A stretch of DNA of 64,000 bases from Enterobacteriaceae endosymbiont of Donacia sparganii (GCF_012569045.1 NZ_CP046196.1:253290-317289); one strand, 5' to 3'. Shown: positions 9,078-19,590, counted from the first letter of the stretch. Program-made: numbers and translations. The notes: generated by a model from the sequence alone, not told the origin.

Positions 9078-9521
9078 ATGAAAAAAAATTTATCATCTTT
9101 AAATATTTTATCTTTTGCTAAAATTAAACCATATAAATTAAAAATTAATGAGGAATATATGAATAAAAAACAACTTTTACATTTTAAAAAAATTTTAGAA
9201 TCATGGAAAAAAAAAATAAATAATAAAATTATAAATACAGTATCTTATATAAAAGATGAAACTTCTAATTTTCCTGATCCTATAGATAGAGCTTCACAAG
9301 AAGAAGAATTTAATTTAGAATTACGTAATAGAGATAGAGAAAGAAAATTAATAAAAAAAATAGAAGTAACATTAAAAAAATTAGATACTAAAAATTTTGG
9401 TTATTGTGATTGTTGTGAAGTAGAAATTGGATTAAAAAGATTAGAAGCTCATCCAACAGCAAATTTATGTATTGATTGTAAAACTTTAGCAGAAATACGT
9501 GAAAAACAAAGAGCAGGATAA
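9078..9521 (+). CDS. dksA: RNA polymerase-binding transcription factor DksA
   Basis: DksA enters the secondary channel of RNA polymerase and, with ppGpp, adjusts initiation at rRNA and amino-acid promoters. The 147 residues (E. coli 151) contain the coiled-coil tip [12 protein letters not shown] with the key Asp and Ala residues, then [17 protein letters not shown], and a zinc site made of CDCC and CIDC near the C-terminus. The residues needed for function are all present. Its retention means some global transcription control survives. Confidence 0.96.
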   Translation: MKKNLSSLNILSFAKIKPYKLKINEEYMNKKQLLHFKKILESWKKKINNKIINTVSYIKDETSNFPDPIDRASQEEEFNLELRNRDRERKLIKKIEVTLKKLDTKNFGYCDCCEVEIGLKRLEAHPTANLCIDCKTLAEIREKQRAG

Positions 9522-9612
9522 ATATTTTTAAAAATATTTTATTATAAAATAATTTATTTATAATTAAATTATATTTTGTTTATATAAGTATTTTTTATGT
9601 TTTAATTTTTTT

Positions 9613-10386
9613 TTAATTACGTATTCCTATACCTTTTTCAAGTAAAATAAAAGTTAATATATATAAAATAATAATAAAAATAATTAAAAAATTTATAGTT
9701 AAAAATAATGATATTGTATGTATACCTAAGAAACTATAACGAAATCCTGATATAATATAATAAATTGGATTTATTTTTAATAATTGTTGCCAAAAAATAG
9801 GTAGAATTGAAGTAGAATAAAATACACCACCTAAATATGTTAAAGGAGTTAAGATAAATGTAGGAATAAAACTAATATCATCAAAATTTTTAGCAAAAAT
9901 AGCATTCAATAAACCAGCTATAGAAAATAAAATAGATGTTAATATTACAATAATTATAAAAAAAATCCAAGAATATATATGTAAAGAAATAAAAAAAGCA
10001 GAAATAAGTGTTAAAGTTATACAAATAATTATACTTCGTATTATTCCACCACTAATATATCCTAATATAATAATATTAGTTGGTACTGGAGCTATTAATA
10101 ATTCTTCTATATAATGTTGAAATTTAGCTCCAAAAAAAGATGATGCTACATTAGAATAAGAATTATTAATAATACTCATCATAATTAATCCTGGTATAAT
10201 AAATTGTATATAACTAAATCCTAATATTTTATCTATATGTAAATTAATTAGATTACCAAATATTATAAAATATAATGATATGGTTATAATAGGAGGAATT
10301 AAAGTTTGTATCCAAATACGCATAAAACGATTTATTTCTTTTTTTGAAATAGTATATAAAGCAATTAAATATGGATGTATTATCAT
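9613..10386 (-). CDS. yadH: ABC-2 type exporter permease YadH
   Basis: This 257-residue protein has about six hydrophobic helices and the layout of ABC-2 permeases; E. coli YadH has 256 residues. The segment NPIYYIISGFRYSFLG near the C-terminus is typical of this family. It lies 28 bases after the ATPase gene yadG on the same strand and should form the membrane half of the transporter. The substrate of YadGH is not known in E. coli. In E. coli the pair lies in the same chromosomal neighbourhood as dksA, which fits the order here. Confidence 0.88.
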   Translation of the reverse strand: MIIHPYLIALYTISKKEINRFMRIWIQTLIPPIITISLYFIIFGNLINLHIDKILGFSYIQFIIPGLIMMSIINNSYSNVASSFFGAKFQHYIEELLIAPVPTNIIILGYISGGIIRSIIICITLTLISAFFISLHIYSWIFFIIIVILTSILFSIAGLLNAIFAKNFDDISFIPTFILTPLTYLGGVFYSTSILPIFWQQLLKINPIYYIISGFRYSFLGIHTISLFLTINFLIIFIIILYILTFILLEKGIGIRN

Positions 10387-10414
10387 TTAAATAATCCTCT
10401 ATATTATTAAAAAC

Positions 10415-11332
10415 TTAATTTGAAATAAAAAAATCCATAAATAATTTTTCTAATTTATTATGTTTATTTTTCATACTATTAACTTGAATATTTTGTTCGT
10501 TTAATTGTTTAAAAATATTATTTAAATTTTGATTTTTCATTACTGTAATTTCTAATTTTGAATTATTAATAATTTTATATTTATATCCATAAATTTTAGG
10601 TTTAACATTATTCAAATTTATATAATCTAATATAAATATTTCAAACTTTAATTTATCTAGTAATTTGATTAAAGAACAATTTTCTATTAATATTCCATTA
10701 TTTATAATTCCAATATGATTACATAAAAATTCAGCTTCTTCTAGATAATGAGTTGTTAAAATAATTGTAATTTTTTTTTTAATATTTAATTTTTTAAAAA
10801 AAGACCACATATAATAACGTAATTCAAGATCTATTCCAGCTGTAGGTTCATCTAAAATTAATAATTTAGGTTCATGAATTAATGCTCTAATTATCATTAA
10901 ACGACGTTTCATTCCTCCTGATAAATTTTTAGCTTTTTTATTTCTTTCATTCCATAATTCTAATAATTTTAAATATTTTATAATTTTTATTAAAGCTTGT
11001 GTTTTTTTAATACCATAATATCCAGCTTGATTAATTAATATTTGTAATACTGTTTCAAATGGATTAAAATTAAATTCTTGAGGTACTAATCCTATTTTTT
11101 TTTTAGCTTGAAATTTTTTTTTTTCAATATTTAATCCAAATATTTTTACTTTTCCTGAAGATTTTTTAATTAAAGAAGTAATTATACCTATAATAGTTGT
11201 TTTTCCTGCTCCATTAGGACCTAATAAAGCATAAAAATCTCCTTTTTTAATATTTAAATTAAAATTTTTTAAAGCTTGATAATTATTTAAATAAATTTTA
11301 GATATATTTTTAATTTCTAATGCATAAGACAT
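10415..11332 (-). CDS. yadG: ABC transporter ATP-binding protein YadG
   Basis: This is the ATPase partner of YadH. The 305 residues (E. coli 308) contain Walker A GPNGAGKTT near residue 39, the Q-loop at VPQEF, signature LSGGMKRRL near 138, Walker B LLILDEPTAGID and the H-loop TTHYLEEAE. All catalytic motifs are intact, so the transporter is probably active. The C-terminal 80 residues are lysine/asparagine rich and less conserved. Confidence 0.92.
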   Translation of the reverse strand: MSYALEIKNISKIYLNNYQALKNFNLNIKKGDFYALLGPNGAGKTTIIGIITSLIKKSSGKVKIFGLNIEKKKFQAKKKIGLVPQEFNFNPFETVLQILINQAGYYGIKKTQALIKIIKYLKLLELWNERNKKAKNLSGGMKRRLMIIRALIHEPKLLILDEPTAGIDLELRYYMWSFFKKLNIKKKITIILTTHYLEEAEFLCNHIGIINNGILIENCSLIKLLDKLKFEIFILDYINLNNVKPKIYGYKYKIINNSKLEITVMKNQNLNNIFKQLNEQNIQVNSMKNKHNKLEKLFMDFFISN

Positions 11333-11445
11333 AATAGTACTTTACTCTTTAAAAAGAAAAATAAATTAAATAATTTTTTAAATTTATTAATATTATATTT
11401 TTAATTATATAATTTTTTATAAATAAAATATAATTTTTATTAAAA

Positions 11446-11480
11446 ATGATGTATTTTATTTAAAAAATAAAATACATCAT
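11446..11480 (-). terminator. probable intrinsic terminator of sodA
   Basis: A perfect 16-bp inverted repeat (11446-11461 with 11465-11480) with a 3-base loop lies 12 bases past the sodA stop. On the minus strand it is followed by TTTTAATAAAAATT. The stem is almost entirely A-T with only three G-C pairs, yet its length and position right after sodA and before yadG suggest a terminator. Confidence 0.6.
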
Positions 11481-11492
11481 ATAAATATATAT

Positions 11493-12113
11493 TTATTTTT
11501 TTAAAAATAATTGTAATACTCTATCCCAATTTAGAATATTCCAAAAAGATTTAATATATAAATTTTTTTGATTTTGATATTTTAAATAATATGCATGTTC
11601 CCATAAATCTAAACCTATTATAGGTAATCCTAATTTATTATTATTTTCATAATTCATTAGAGGATTATTTTGATTTATTGTTGTAATTATTTTTAATGAT
11701 TTTTTTTTCTTAATTAACCAAATCCATCCAGATCCAAAAAAATCTAGAGCTATTTTTTCAAAAATTTTTTTAAAATTTTCTAAATTTTCAAATTCATTTT
11801 TCAATTGATTAATAATAATATTATCAGGTTTAGTATTTTTTTTTAAAATTTTCCAAAAAAAACTATGATTAGCATGTCCTCCAGCATTATTACGTAAAAA
11901 TTCTTTTTGTGATGTAGGAATTGATAAATTATCTAAATTTGATATTAATGTATTAATTTTAATATCTTTAATATTATTTTTTTTAAGTATTAAATTAGTA
12001 TTATTAATATAGTTTTGATGATGTTTTTTATGATGGATTTCCATTGTTTTTGTATCAAAAAATGGTTCTAAATCATAATATTCATATAATAATTTTGGTA
12101 ATTTATAACTCAT
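11493..12113 (-). CDS. sodA: superoxide dismutase, manganese type
   Basis: SodA converts superoxide to hydrogen peroxide and oxygen in the cytoplasm. The 206 residues match the E. coli MnSOD length. The metal ligands are visible: His in MEIHHKKHH, His in GGHANHSFFW, and Asp and His in LDLWEHAYYLKYQ. The Gln in the INQNNPLM segment, at the place of Gln146 of MnSOD, supports the manganese type over the iron type. It stands alone, with aroE upstream on the same strand. Confidence 0.95.
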   Translation of the reverse strand: MSYKLPKLLYEYYDLEPFFDTKTMEIHHKKHHQNYINNTNLILKKNNIKDIKINTLISNLDNLSIPTSQKEFLRNNAGGHANHSFFWKILKKNTKPDNIIINQLKNEFENLENFKKIFEKIALDFFGSGWIWLIKKKKSLKIITTINQNNPLMNYENNNKLGLPIIGLDLWEHAYYLKYQNQKNLYIKSFWNILNWDRVLQLFLKK

Positions 12114-12145
12114 ATTAAATCCTTTAAAAAGAAATATTACTTATA

Positions 12146-12973
12146 TTAGTTATATTTCTTATATTTTTGAATTATTATTTTAGTATTTGGCATAATACCA
12201 TGCCATAAATAAAAAGAATATGCTGCTTGTTCAATTAACATTCCAATACCATCTGATATTTTTTTAGCTCCATGATTAATACACCATTTTAAAAATGGTG
12301 TAATTTTAATATTATAAAAAAGATCATAACAAAAAACATCTTGATTAATAATTGAAGAAGGGATATTAGGAATATTTCCTTTAATACTACTAGATGTAGC
12401 ATTAATAATTAAATTATATTTTATTGTATTGTCTAAGTTTATAAATAAATCTTCTAATTTAAGGCAATTAATTTTTTTTATATTATTAAAATATTCAACA
12501 ATATTTTTAGCATTTTGGTATGTACGATTAATAACTGTAATATTACAACCAAACTTAATTAATGGATATATAATTCCTTGTGCAGCTCCACCTGCTCCTA
12601 TTAATAGGATATTACTTGTAGAATTTATAAATTTTAAGTTTTGTAAATCTTTTAATAAACCAATACCATCAGTATTATCACCTAAAAATTTTTTAGAATT
12701 AGTAATTTTTATTGTATTTACAACACCAGCATATTTAGCTCTTGTTGTTATAATATTACAGAATTTATACGCTTCTTTTTTAAAAGGAGTTGTAATATTT
12801 GCTCCAATACCGCCATTTTTAAAAAAATAAAAAATTTTTTCATAGAAATTATTTATTGGTACATAAATTTTTGTATAATTTTGTAATATCCCAGTTTGTT
12901 TAGCAAATAAATTATGTATAATTGGAGATTGACTATGTTTTATAGGATTACCAAATACTGCAAATAATTTCAT
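12146..12973 (-). CDS. aroE: shikimate dehydrogenase (NADP)
   Basis: AroE reduces 3-dehydroshikimate to shikimate in the route to chorismate and aromatic amino acids. The 275 residues (E. coli 272) show the substrate-binding FGNPIKHSQSP at the start, the catalytic Lys in TTPFKKEAY near residue 66, the nucleotide loop LIGAGGAAQGI and the NADP-binding NRTYQNA. Its start is 2 bases after the tsaC stop, so the two are co-transcribed. aroA is also present (40302-41594), pointing to a kept shikimate pathway. Confidence 0.95.
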   Translation of the reverse strand: MKLFAVFGNPIKHSQSPIIHNLFAKQTGILQNYTKIYVPINNFYEKIFYFFKNGGIGANITTPFKKEAYKFCNIITTRAKYAGVVNTIKITNSKKFLGDNTDGIGLLKDLQNLKFINSTSNILLIGAGGAAQGIIYPLIKFGCNITVINRTYQNAKNIVEYFNNIKKINCLKLEDLFINLDNTIKYNLIINATSSSIKGNIPNIPSSIINQDVFCYDLFYNIKITPFLKWCINHGAKKISDGIGMLIEQAAYSFYLWHGIMPNTKIIIQKYKKYN

Positions 12974-12975
12974 AT

Positions 12976-13536
12976 TTATCCTTTACGAATTACTAAATTA
13001 GTAAAACTATCTCTAATTTCAGATGGTTTTACATGATTTCCTGTTTTTCCATTTAAAATTAAAATATGTTTTTTTACTTTATAAAATTGATTTAATACTT
13101 CTTTAGAAGTTAAACATGGTTGCATTCCTGAAATATTTGCACTCGTAGAAACAATAGGTTTACCAAAATAATTACATAATTTACTTATTAAGTAATGATT
13201 AGTTATACGTACAGCTATAGAATTAAAATTTCCAGTTAACCAAAAAGGAGTTTTTTTTGAAATAGGCATAATCCAAGTAATTTGTCCAGGCCAAGTAGAT
13301 AAAATTTTTTTTTTTTGACTTTTGATAATTTTTTTTTCATTTATATATTTCAATAATTGAGTATATTTTGAAGCAACTAAAATTAATCCTTTTTTTATAC
13401 TACGTTTTTTAATTATTAATAATTTATATACTGCTTTTTTATTATCAGGATCACATCCTAAACCAAATACAGATTCAGTAGGATAAGCTATAATCTTACC
13501 TATTTTTAATGCATTGATAAATATTTTGATATCCAT
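12976..13536 (-). CDS. tsaC: threonylcarbamoyl-AMP synthase TsaC
   Basis: TsaC (YrdC/RimN) makes threonylcarbamoyl-AMP from threonine, bicarbonate and ATP, the donor for the TsaD complex that modifies A37 of ANN-decoding tRNAs. The 186 residues (E. coli 190) contain the YPTESVFGLGCD motif, the GLILVAS segment and the SANISGMQ-type C-terminal motif (STSANISG). The order tsaC-aroE matches E. coli. It is divergent from def-fmt. Confidence 0.94.
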   Translation of the reverse strand: MDIKIFINALKIGKIIAYPTESVFGLGCDPDNKKAVYKLLIIKKRSIKKGLILVASKYTQLLKYINEKKIIKSQKKKILSTWPGQITWIMPISKKTPFWLTGNFNSIAVRITNHYLISKLCNYFGKPIVSTSANISGMQPCLTSKEVLNQFYKVKKHILILNGKTGNHVKPSEIRDSFTNLVIRKG

Positions 13537-13666
13537 AATTTTATTATAAATAATTTGATAATATTATGAATGAATTATATATTAATATATATGTTTTTTT
13601 TTGAAATTTAAAAAATTTTTTGTTAAATTAAAAAATTATTTTTTTATATATAAAAAGATCTTTAAT

Positions 13667-14203
13667 ATGTCTATAATGAAATTATTATATTTTCCTAATA
13701 AAAAATTAAGAAATATTGCTAAATCAATAAAAAATATAAATAATAAAATTAAATTATTAGCAAGTAATATGCTTAAAATTATGTATTCTTATAATGCTAT
13801 TGGATTAGCTGCTACACAAATAGGAATAAATAAAAGAATCATAGTTATTGATATAACTATAAAGAAAAATAATCCTCTTATTCTTATTAATCCTGAAATT
13901 ATAAAATTCGATAAATCAAAGATTGATAGTAAAGAAGGTTGTCTTTCTATACCTATTAAACAACAATATTTTATTTTACGTTATAATAAAATAACAATTA
14001 AAGCTCAAAATTTGATGAATAAAAATATTGAATTAGAAGCAAATAATTTATTATCTTTTTGTATACAACATGAAATTGATCATTTAAATGGAATTTTATT
14101 TATTGATTATTTATCAAATTTAAAATATCAAAGAATTTATGATAAAATAAATAAATTTAATCAAAAAATAATATTTCTAAAAAAACAGAATTATATAAAA
14201 TGA
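13667..14203 (+). CDS. def: peptide deformylase
   Basis: Def removes the formyl group from the initiator methionine of nascent proteins. The three family motifs are clear: GLAATQIG, EGCLSIP and the metal-binding QHEIDHLNG. I chose the ATG at 13667, because MSIMKLLYFPNKKLRN aligns directly with the E. coli N-terminus; an in-frame TTG at 13601 would add 22 unmatched residues. The resulting 178 residues are close to E. coli (169). The stop overlaps the fmt start by four bases (ATGA), so the two are translationally coupled. Confidence 0.94.
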   Translation: MSIMKLLYFPNKKLRNIAKSIKNINNKIKLLASNMLKIMYSYNAIGLAATQIGINKRIIVIDITIKKNNPLILINPEIIKFDKSKIDSKEGCLSIPIKQQYFILRYNKITIKAQNLMNKNIELEANNLLSFCIQHEIDHLNGILFIDYLSNLKYQRIYDKINKFNQKIIFLKKQNYIK

Positions 14204-15174
14204 AAAAAAAAATAAAAATTATTTTTATAGGTACTTCTAAATTTGCTGCTTATCACCTTAAAGGTTTAATTGATAGTATTTATACTGTATCTTGTGTTAT
14301 TACTAAACCAGATACTTATGCTAATAGAGGGCATAAATTAACTTTTAATTCTGTAAAAAAATTAGCTATAAAATATAAAATTAATATATTACAACCAAAA
14401 TATCTTAATTCTTTAACTTTAATTAATAATATTATTAATTATCAATGTGATATTATTATAGTTGTAGATTATGGTTTATTAATACCTAATAAAATACTTA
14501 ATATACCTAAGTTATTTTGTATGAATGTACATGCTTCTTTATTACCTAGGTGGAGAGGAGCAGCTCCTATACAAAGAGCATTATTAGAAAATGATTTAAA
14601 AACAGGTATCAGTATAATAAAAATGAATGATTTTTTAGACCAAGGAAACATTATTTATCAAATAGAATATAATATTCTATTATATGATACATATGGTTCA
14701 TTATATAAAAAATTAGCTGTTTTAGGTTTACAAGGATTATTATTAATTTTAAATAAAATTTCAAAAGGAGAACAAATAAAATTTAAATCTCAAAATATAA
14801 ATATGATTAAACCTACATATGCAAAAAAAATATCTAAAATAGAATGTAAATTAAATTGGTTTTTGTCAGCTAAAAAATTAGAATGTATGATTCGTGCATT
14901 TAATCCAAGTCCAGGTACTTTTTTTATAATAAAAGATAAAAGATTTAAAGTATGGAAAGCAGAAGTTGTTAATAATTTTAATAATCATCATATTAATAAA
15001 ATACCTGGAACAATATTATTAATTAATAAATATGGTATACAAATAAATACTAACAATGGAATTTTAAATATTCAAATTATTCAACCTAGTGGTAAAAAAC
15101 AAATGAATATTCAAAATTTTTTAAATTATAAACAATATAAAAATCTTTTTAGAAAAGATAATATAATTACTTAA
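14200..15174 (+). CDS. fmt: methionyl-tRNA formyltransferase
   Basis: Fmt formylates initiator Met-tRNA using 10-formyl-tetrahydrofolate. The 324 residues (E. coli 315) include the catalytic segment NVHASLLPRWRGAAPIQ near residue 108 and IIKMNDFLDQG, plus the C-terminal tRNA-binding domain. Formylation and the following def reaction are encoded together. The 3' end runs 8 bases into the stop of the convergent rplQ gene, leaving no room for a separate terminator. Confidence 0.96.
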   Translation: MKKKIKIIFIGTSKFAAYHLKGLIDSIYTVSCVITKPDTYANRGHKLTFNSVKKLAIKYKINILQPKYLNSLTLINNIINYQCDIIIVVDYGLLIPNKILNIPKLFCMNVHASLLPRWRGAAPIQRALLENDLKTGISIIKMNDFLDQGNIIYQIEYNILLYDTYGSLYKKLAVLGLQGLLLILNKISKGEQIKFKSQNINMIKPTYAKKISKIECKLNWFLSAKKLECMIRAFNPSPGTFFIIKDKRFKVWKAEVVNNFNNHHINKIPGTILLINKYGIQINTNNGILNIQIIQPSGKKQMNIQNFLNYKQYKNLFRKDNIIT

Positions 15175-15553
15175 TTTTTTTATTTTTTAAAATTATTTTT
15201 CTTCCTATTAATTCTATATAAGCCATAGGAGCTTTATCCCCATTACGAAATCCACACTTAATTATACGTGTATATCCACCTAATCGATCTTTGAATTGTG
15301 GTGCAATAACATTAAAAAGTTTTATAATATTATTTTTATTATTTAATTTAGATCTTATTAATCTTTTATTAGAAATATTATTTTTTTTAGCAATAGTAAT
15401 TATTGGTTCTATTACTCTTCTAAGTTCTTTAGCTTTCATCAAAGTAGTTTTAATTATTTCATTATGAATTAATGAATTAGTCATGTTATATAACATTGCA
15501 CTACGATGTGTACTACTTTTATTAAAGTAACGACCTATTTTACGATGACGCAT
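15167..15553 (-). CDS. rplQ: 50S ribosomal protein L17
   Basis: L17 lies near the tunnel exit of the 50S subunit. The 128 residues (E. coli 127) begin MRHRKIGRYFNKSSTHR, the family signature, and keep the GGYTRIIKCGFRNGD segment. It is the last gene of the alpha operon, 27 bases after rpoA. Its stop overlaps the end of fmt on the other strand. Confidence 0.97.
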   Translation of the reverse strand: MRHRKIGRYFNKSSTHRSAMLYNMTNSLIHNEIIKTTLMKAKELRRVIEPIITIAKKNNISNKRLIRSKLNNKNNIIKLFNVIAPQFKDRLGGYTRIIKCGFRNGDKAPMAYIELIGRKIILKNKKIK

Positions 15554-15580
15554 TATTCTTTACCTAATTAAAAAAGTTAA

Positions 15581-16594
15581 TTATTCATTATTTTTTTTAT
15601 TATTTATAATTGGTGGCCAATTATCCAGTCTCATTCCTAAAGATAAACCTCTAGAGGCTAATATATCTTTTATTTCTGTTAAAGATTTTTTTCCTAAATT
15701 TGGAGTTTTTAATAATTCTACTTCAGTACGTTGTACTAAATCTCCAATTAAATGGATAAGTTCAGTTTTTAAACAATTTGCAGAACGAACAGTTAATTCT
15801 AAATCATCAACTGAACGTAATAGAATAGGATCAAATTCTGGTTTTTCTTCTTTAACTTCTTTTTCTTGTTGAATATCTCGTAAATTTACAAATGATTCTA
15901 ATTGTTCAGCTAAAATTGTAGCAGCTTTTCTGATAGCTTTTTCTGGATCAATTGTTCCATTAGTTTCCATTTCTATTATTAATTTATCTAAATCTGTTCT
16001 TTGTTCTACTCTTGCTGCTTCTACATTATATGTTATTCTTTCTATAGGACTATAAGAAGCATCTAATAATAATCTACCTATTTTAGAATTATTTTTTAAA
16101 TTATTTTTATTTATTCTAGTATGAGCAGCTATATATCCTCTTCCTAATTCTATTTTTATTTTCATATTAATTGATGTATTTATATTAGTAATATGACATA
16201 TAATATGTTCTTGATTTATAATTTCTATATCATTACCATGATCAATATCAGAAGCTTTTACAATTCCAATACCTGATTTATTTAAAGTTAAAATTACTTC
16301 TTTTTTATTATTTTCTATTTTTATAGCTAGTTTTTTTAAATTTAATAATATTTCAATAATATCTTCTTTAATACCTTCTTTTATGCTATATTCATGTAAT
16401 ATTCCTTCTATTTCTACTTCTGTAACTGCATAACCAGGCATTGAAGATAATAAAATACGTCTTAACGCGTTTCCTAAAGTATGACCAAAACCCCGTTCTA
16501 AAGGTTCTAAAGTTATTTTTATAGTAGAATTATTAATATATTTTATGTCTACTAATCGAGGTTTTAAAAATTCTGTAACAGAATTTTGATCCAT
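15581..16594 (-). CDS. rpoA: RNA polymerase alpha subunit
   Basis: Alpha dimerises to start RNA polymerase assembly and contacts promoter UP elements and activators. The 337 residues (E. coli 329) include the N-terminal domain with [19 protein letters not shown] and [11 protein letters not shown], an acidic linker around residue 240, and the C-terminal domain with [12 protein letters not shown], the DNA-contacting NCLK site and [14 protein letters not shown]. The tail IINNKKNNE is slightly longer than in relatives. It sits between rpsD and rplQ in the alpha operon. Confidence 0.98.
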   Translation of the reverse strand: MDQNSVTEFLKPRLVDIKYINNSTIKITLEPLERGFGHTLGNALRRILLSSMPGYAVTEVEIEGILHEYSIKEGIKEDIIEILLNLKKLAIKIENNKKEVILTLNKSGIGIVKASDIDHGNDIEIINQEHIICHITNINTSINMKIKIELGRGYIAAHTRINKNNLKNNSKIGRLLLDASYSPIERITYNVEAARVEQRTDLDKLIIEMETNGTIDPEKAIRKAATILAEQLESFVNLRDIQQEKEVKEEKPEFDPILLRSVDDLELTVRSANCLKTELIHLIGDLVQRTEVELLKTPNLGKKSLTEIKDILASRGLSLGMRLDNWPPIINNKKNNE

Positions 16595-16615
16595 TTATAT
16601 ACTCTCTTATAAAAA

Positions 16616-17236
16616 TTATTTTGAATATAATTCAATAATTAAATGTTCATTAATATCTGCAGGTAAATCAGAACGTTCAGGAAGTTTTTTAAAAATTCCT
16701 TCCATTTTTTTACTATCTACTTCTAACCAATTAGATTTCTCTCTTTGAGAGAATAAATCAATTGATGCGCTAATTCTTAACTGTTTTTTAGATTTTTCAC
16801 ATATAGAAATTTTATCATTTAAAGATATTTGATAAGAAGCTATATTTACAGTAAAGTTATTAACTTTTATAGATTTATGAGAAATTAACTGCCTAGCTTC
16901 TGCTCTTGTAACTCCAAAACCCATTCTATAAACAACATTATCTAATCTTTTTTCAAGTAGACATAATAAATTAAATCCAGTATTTCCTTTTATACGTGCT
17001 GCTTTTTTATAATAATTATGAAATTGACGTTCTAATACACCATATAATCTACGTAATTTTTGTTTTTCTCTTAACTGGATACCATAATCGGACAATCTAG
17101 CTTTCTTAAAGCCATGTTGCCCTGGAGTTTGTTCTAATTTACATTTTGTGTCAATAGCACGTACATTAGATTTTAAAAATAAATCAGTTCCTTCTCTTCT
17201 AGATAATTTTAATTTTGGTCCTAAATATTTCGCCAT
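16616..17236 (-). CDS. rpsD: 30S ribosomal protein S4
   Basis: S4 binds the 5' domain of 16S rRNA early in 30S assembly and in E. coli also represses its own operon. The 206 residues equal the E. coli length. [19 protein letters not shown] at the start, the [15 protein letters not shown] stretch and the S4 RNA-binding domain ([14 protein letters not shown]) are conserved. It is part of the alpha operon between rpsK and rpoA. Confidence 0.97.
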   Translation of the reverse strand: MAKYLGPKLKLSRREGTDLFLKSNVRAIDTKCKLEQTPGQHGFKKARLSDYGIQLREKQKLRRLYGVLERQFHNYYKKAARIKGNTGFNLLCLLEKRLDNVVYRMGFGVTRAEARQLISHKSIKVNNFTVNIASYQISLNDKISICEKSKKQLRISASIDLFSQREKSNWLEVDSKKMEGIFKKLPERSDLPADINEHLIIELYSK

Positions 17237-17286
17237 TATATTTATTCCTGAAATATTAAAAATAATTTTTAAAATAAAATAATTAT

Positions 17287-17676
17287 TTATACTCTTCTTT
17301 TTTTCGGAGGTCTACATCCATTATGAGGAATAGGAGTAATATCTGTAATATTAGTTATTTTAAAACCAGCATTATTTAATGCTCTAATAGTAGATTCTCT
17401 TCCAGGTCCTGGTCCTTTTACCATAATTTCTAAATTTTTAATTCCATAATTTTTAACAATTTCAGCACATTTTTCCGCAGCTACTTGTGCTGCAAATGGA
17501 GTTGATTTTCTTGATCCTCTAAAACCAGAACCACCTGCTGTAGCACAACCTAAAGAATTACCTTGTCTATCTGTTATAGTAACAATAGTATTGTTAAAAG
17601 AAGCATGTATATGAGCAATACCATCTATAATTTGTTTTTTCAAATTTTTTTTAAAATTTAAAGATTTTTTCTTCAT
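17287..17676 (-). CDS. rpsK: 30S ribosomal protein S11
   Basis: S11 forms part of the 30S platform at the mRNA exit. The 129 residues equal E. coli S11. The motifs [35 protein letters not shown] and the C-terminal [11 protein letters not shown] are unmistakable. It follows rpsM by 21 bases in the alpha operon. Confidence 0.98.
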   Translation of the reverse strand: MKKKSLNFKKNLKKQIIDGIAHIHASFNNTIVTITDRQGNSLGCATAGGSGFRGSRKSTPFAAQVAAEKCAEIVKNYGIKNLEIMVKGPGPGRESTIRALNNAGFKITNITDITPIPHNGCRPPKKRRV

Positions 17677-17697
17677 TATATATACCTAATTAAAATA

Positions 17698-18054
17698 TTA
17701 TTTTTTAAAATATTTATATAATTTTTTTCTAGTATGTGCATTAGTTTTAGTACGTTGTCCTCTAACAGGTAATCCTTTTCTATGACGTAATCCTCGATAA
17801 CAACCTAAATCAATTAATCTTTTAATGTTTAAATTAATACTTCTTCTTAAATCTCCTTCTATTTTAAATTTAGATATAACATTTCTTAATAAATCTATTT
17901 TTTTCTCAGAAAGTTTATTAATTTTAATATCTTGAGAAATATTAGTTATTTTACATATATAGGCTGCATGAGATTTACCTATGCCGTAAATATATTTTAA
18001 TGCTATTATTGTACGTTTATTATCAGGTATATTAACTCCAACTATACGAACCAT
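17698..18054 (-). CDS. rpsM: 30S ribosomal protein S13
   Basis: S13 sits in the 30S head and contacts the 50S subunit and P-site tRNA. The 118 residues match E. coli. The start [15 protein letters not shown], the helix-hairpin GIGKSHA and the C-terminal [19 protein letters not shown] are family hallmarks. It is the first gene after rpmJ; the 57-base gap corresponds to the start of the alpha operon. Confidence 0.97.
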   Translation of the reverse strand: MVRIVGVNIPDNKRTIIALKYIYGIGKSHAAYICKITNISQDIKINKLSEKKIDLLRNVISKFKIEGDLRRSINLNIKRLIDLGCYRGLRHRKGLPVRGQRTKTNAHTRKKLYKYFKK

Positions 18055-18111
18055 TTTAAATCCTTTATTTTAATATTATAAAATATTTTTAATAAATATA
18101 TAAAAAATTTA

Positions 18112-18228
18112 TTATCCTTGACGTTGTTTATGTTTAGGATCTGTTTTACAAAAAACATATATTATTCTGTTCCTGCGAATAATTTTACAATTACGACATA
18201 ATTTTTTTATTGAAGCCCGAACTTTCAT
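18112..18228 (-). CDS. rpmJ: 50S ribosomal protein L36
   Basis: This 38-residue protein reads [17 protein letters not shown] at the start, then a conserved second half ending HKQRQG. The zinc-binding set of three cysteines and one histidine ([12 protein letters not shown]) is kept. L36 is the last spc-operon gene between secY and rpsM, exactly as in E. coli. Confidence 0.97.
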   Translation of the reverse strand: MKVRASIKKLCRNCKIIRRNRIIYVFCKTDPKHKQRQG

Positions 18229-18264
18229 TTTATTATATCTCCAAAAAATATTTCATAAATATTA

Positions 18265-19590
18265 TTATTTTAAATTAATTTTTTTAAGTATAGACTCATA
18301 TTGAGTAGACATAATTAATGTTTGAATTTGTGTAATAAAATCCATAATTACAACTATTACTATAAGTAAAGATGTACCACTAAAATAAAATGGAATATTA
18401 ATTATATTACGTATAAATTCAGGTATAAGGCAAATAAAAGTAATATATAAACTACCAGTAAAAGTTAATTTCATAATTATTTTTTTTATATATTTAGCAG
18501 TTTGTTCACCTGGACGAATACCAGAGATATATGCACCAGATTTTTTTAAATTATCTGCAGTTTCTTGAGGATTAAAAACTAAAATAGTATAAAAAAAACA
18601 AAAAAATATAATTGCTGATATATATAATATAATATATACTGGTTGTCTTGGTTGTAAAAATATAGAAATATTTTTAATCCAATTCCAATTGGAAATATTA
18701 CTAAACCACGAAAACATAGTAGAAATAAATAAAATAATACTAGAAGAAAATATAGCGGGGATAACTCCTGCCATATTAATTTTTAATGGTAAATGAGTAT
18801 TTTGTTGTGTATTATATATTTGTCTTCCATAATATCTTCTAGCATACTGAATAATTATTTTTCTTTGTCCTTTTTCGATAAAAATAATAAAAAAAGTTAT
18901 AAAAAATATTAAAAATAATAAACTAAAAATAATAAAAAAATTTAAATCACCTTGTTTTATTTGTTCTGTAATTTGTCCTATAACAGCAGGTAATGTAGTA
19001 ATTATACCAATTACAATGATAATTGAAACTCCATTTCCAATACCTCTTTTAGTTATTTGTCTACCTAACCACATTAAAAATGTGGTTCCTGTAATTAAAC
19101 TTAAAATAGATATTATAAAAAAATAAATATCAGGATTTATTACTAAATTATGCATACTTGGTAATTTAGATAATCCAGTAGTTATACCAATAGCTTGAAT
19201 AATAGATAAAATTAATGTAGTATACTTAGTATATTTATTAATTTTTTTCCTACCAGCATCACCTTCCTTTTTTAAAGAAATAAACGTCGGATGTATTGAT
19301 GTTAAAAGTTGTATAATAATAGATGCAGATATATAAGGCATAACACCTAAAGCAAAAATTGACGCTCTACTAAGTGCTCCTCCAGAAAACATATTGAACA
19401 TATCAATGATAGTACCATGCTGTTTAATTATTAATGAATGTAAAATACTAACATTAATACCCGGAATTGGTATAAATGAACCTATACGAAAAATAATTAT
19501 AGAACTTATTAAAAATATAAATCTTTCTTTTAATTCACTAAAACCTTTTTTAGTACTTTGAAAATTTAATTGATTAAATGATTTAATCAT
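18265..19590 (-). CDS. secY: protein translocase subunit SecY
   Basis: SecY is the channel of the Sec translocon in the inner membrane. The 441 residues (E. coli 443) give ten hydrophobic helices. The plug-adjacent FIPIPGINV, the [27 protein letters not shown] signature in part ([13 protein letters not shown]) and the cytoplasmic loop motif [11 protein letters not shown] are clear. It lies between rplO and rpmJ in the spc operon. Export through SecY is consistent with the signal-peptide-bearing porin at 36480-37661. Confidence 0.97.
   Translation of the reverse strand: MIKSFNQLNFQSTKKGFSELKERFIFLISSIIIFRIGSFIPIPGINVSILHSLIIKQHGTIIDMFNMFSGGALSRASIFALGVMPYISASIIIQLLTSIHPTFISLKKEGDAGRKKINKYTKYTTLILSIIQAIGITTGLSKLPSMHNLVINPDIYFFIISILSLITGTTFLMWLGRQITKRGIGNGVSIIIVIGIITTLPAVIGQITEQIKQGDLNFFIIFSLLFLIFFITFFIIFIEKGQRKIIIQYARRYYGRQIYNTQQNTHLPLKINMAGVIPAIFSSSIILFISTMFSWFSNISNWNWIKNISIFLQPRQPVYIILYISAIIFFCFFYTILVFNPQETADNLKKSGAYISGIRPGEQTAKYIKKIIMKLTFTGSLYITFICLIPEFIRNIINIPFYFSGTSLLIVIVVIMDFITQIQTLIMSTQYESILKKINLK

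Noticed and set aside
12429..12830. 133-codon open frame on the plus strand inside aroE
   Set aside because: It is antisense to aroE, has no recognisable motif, and open antisense frames are expected in AT-rich biased genes.
13601..13666. TTG-started extension of def
   Set aside because: The homologous protein begins at the ATG at 13667; the additional 22 residues are low-complexity.
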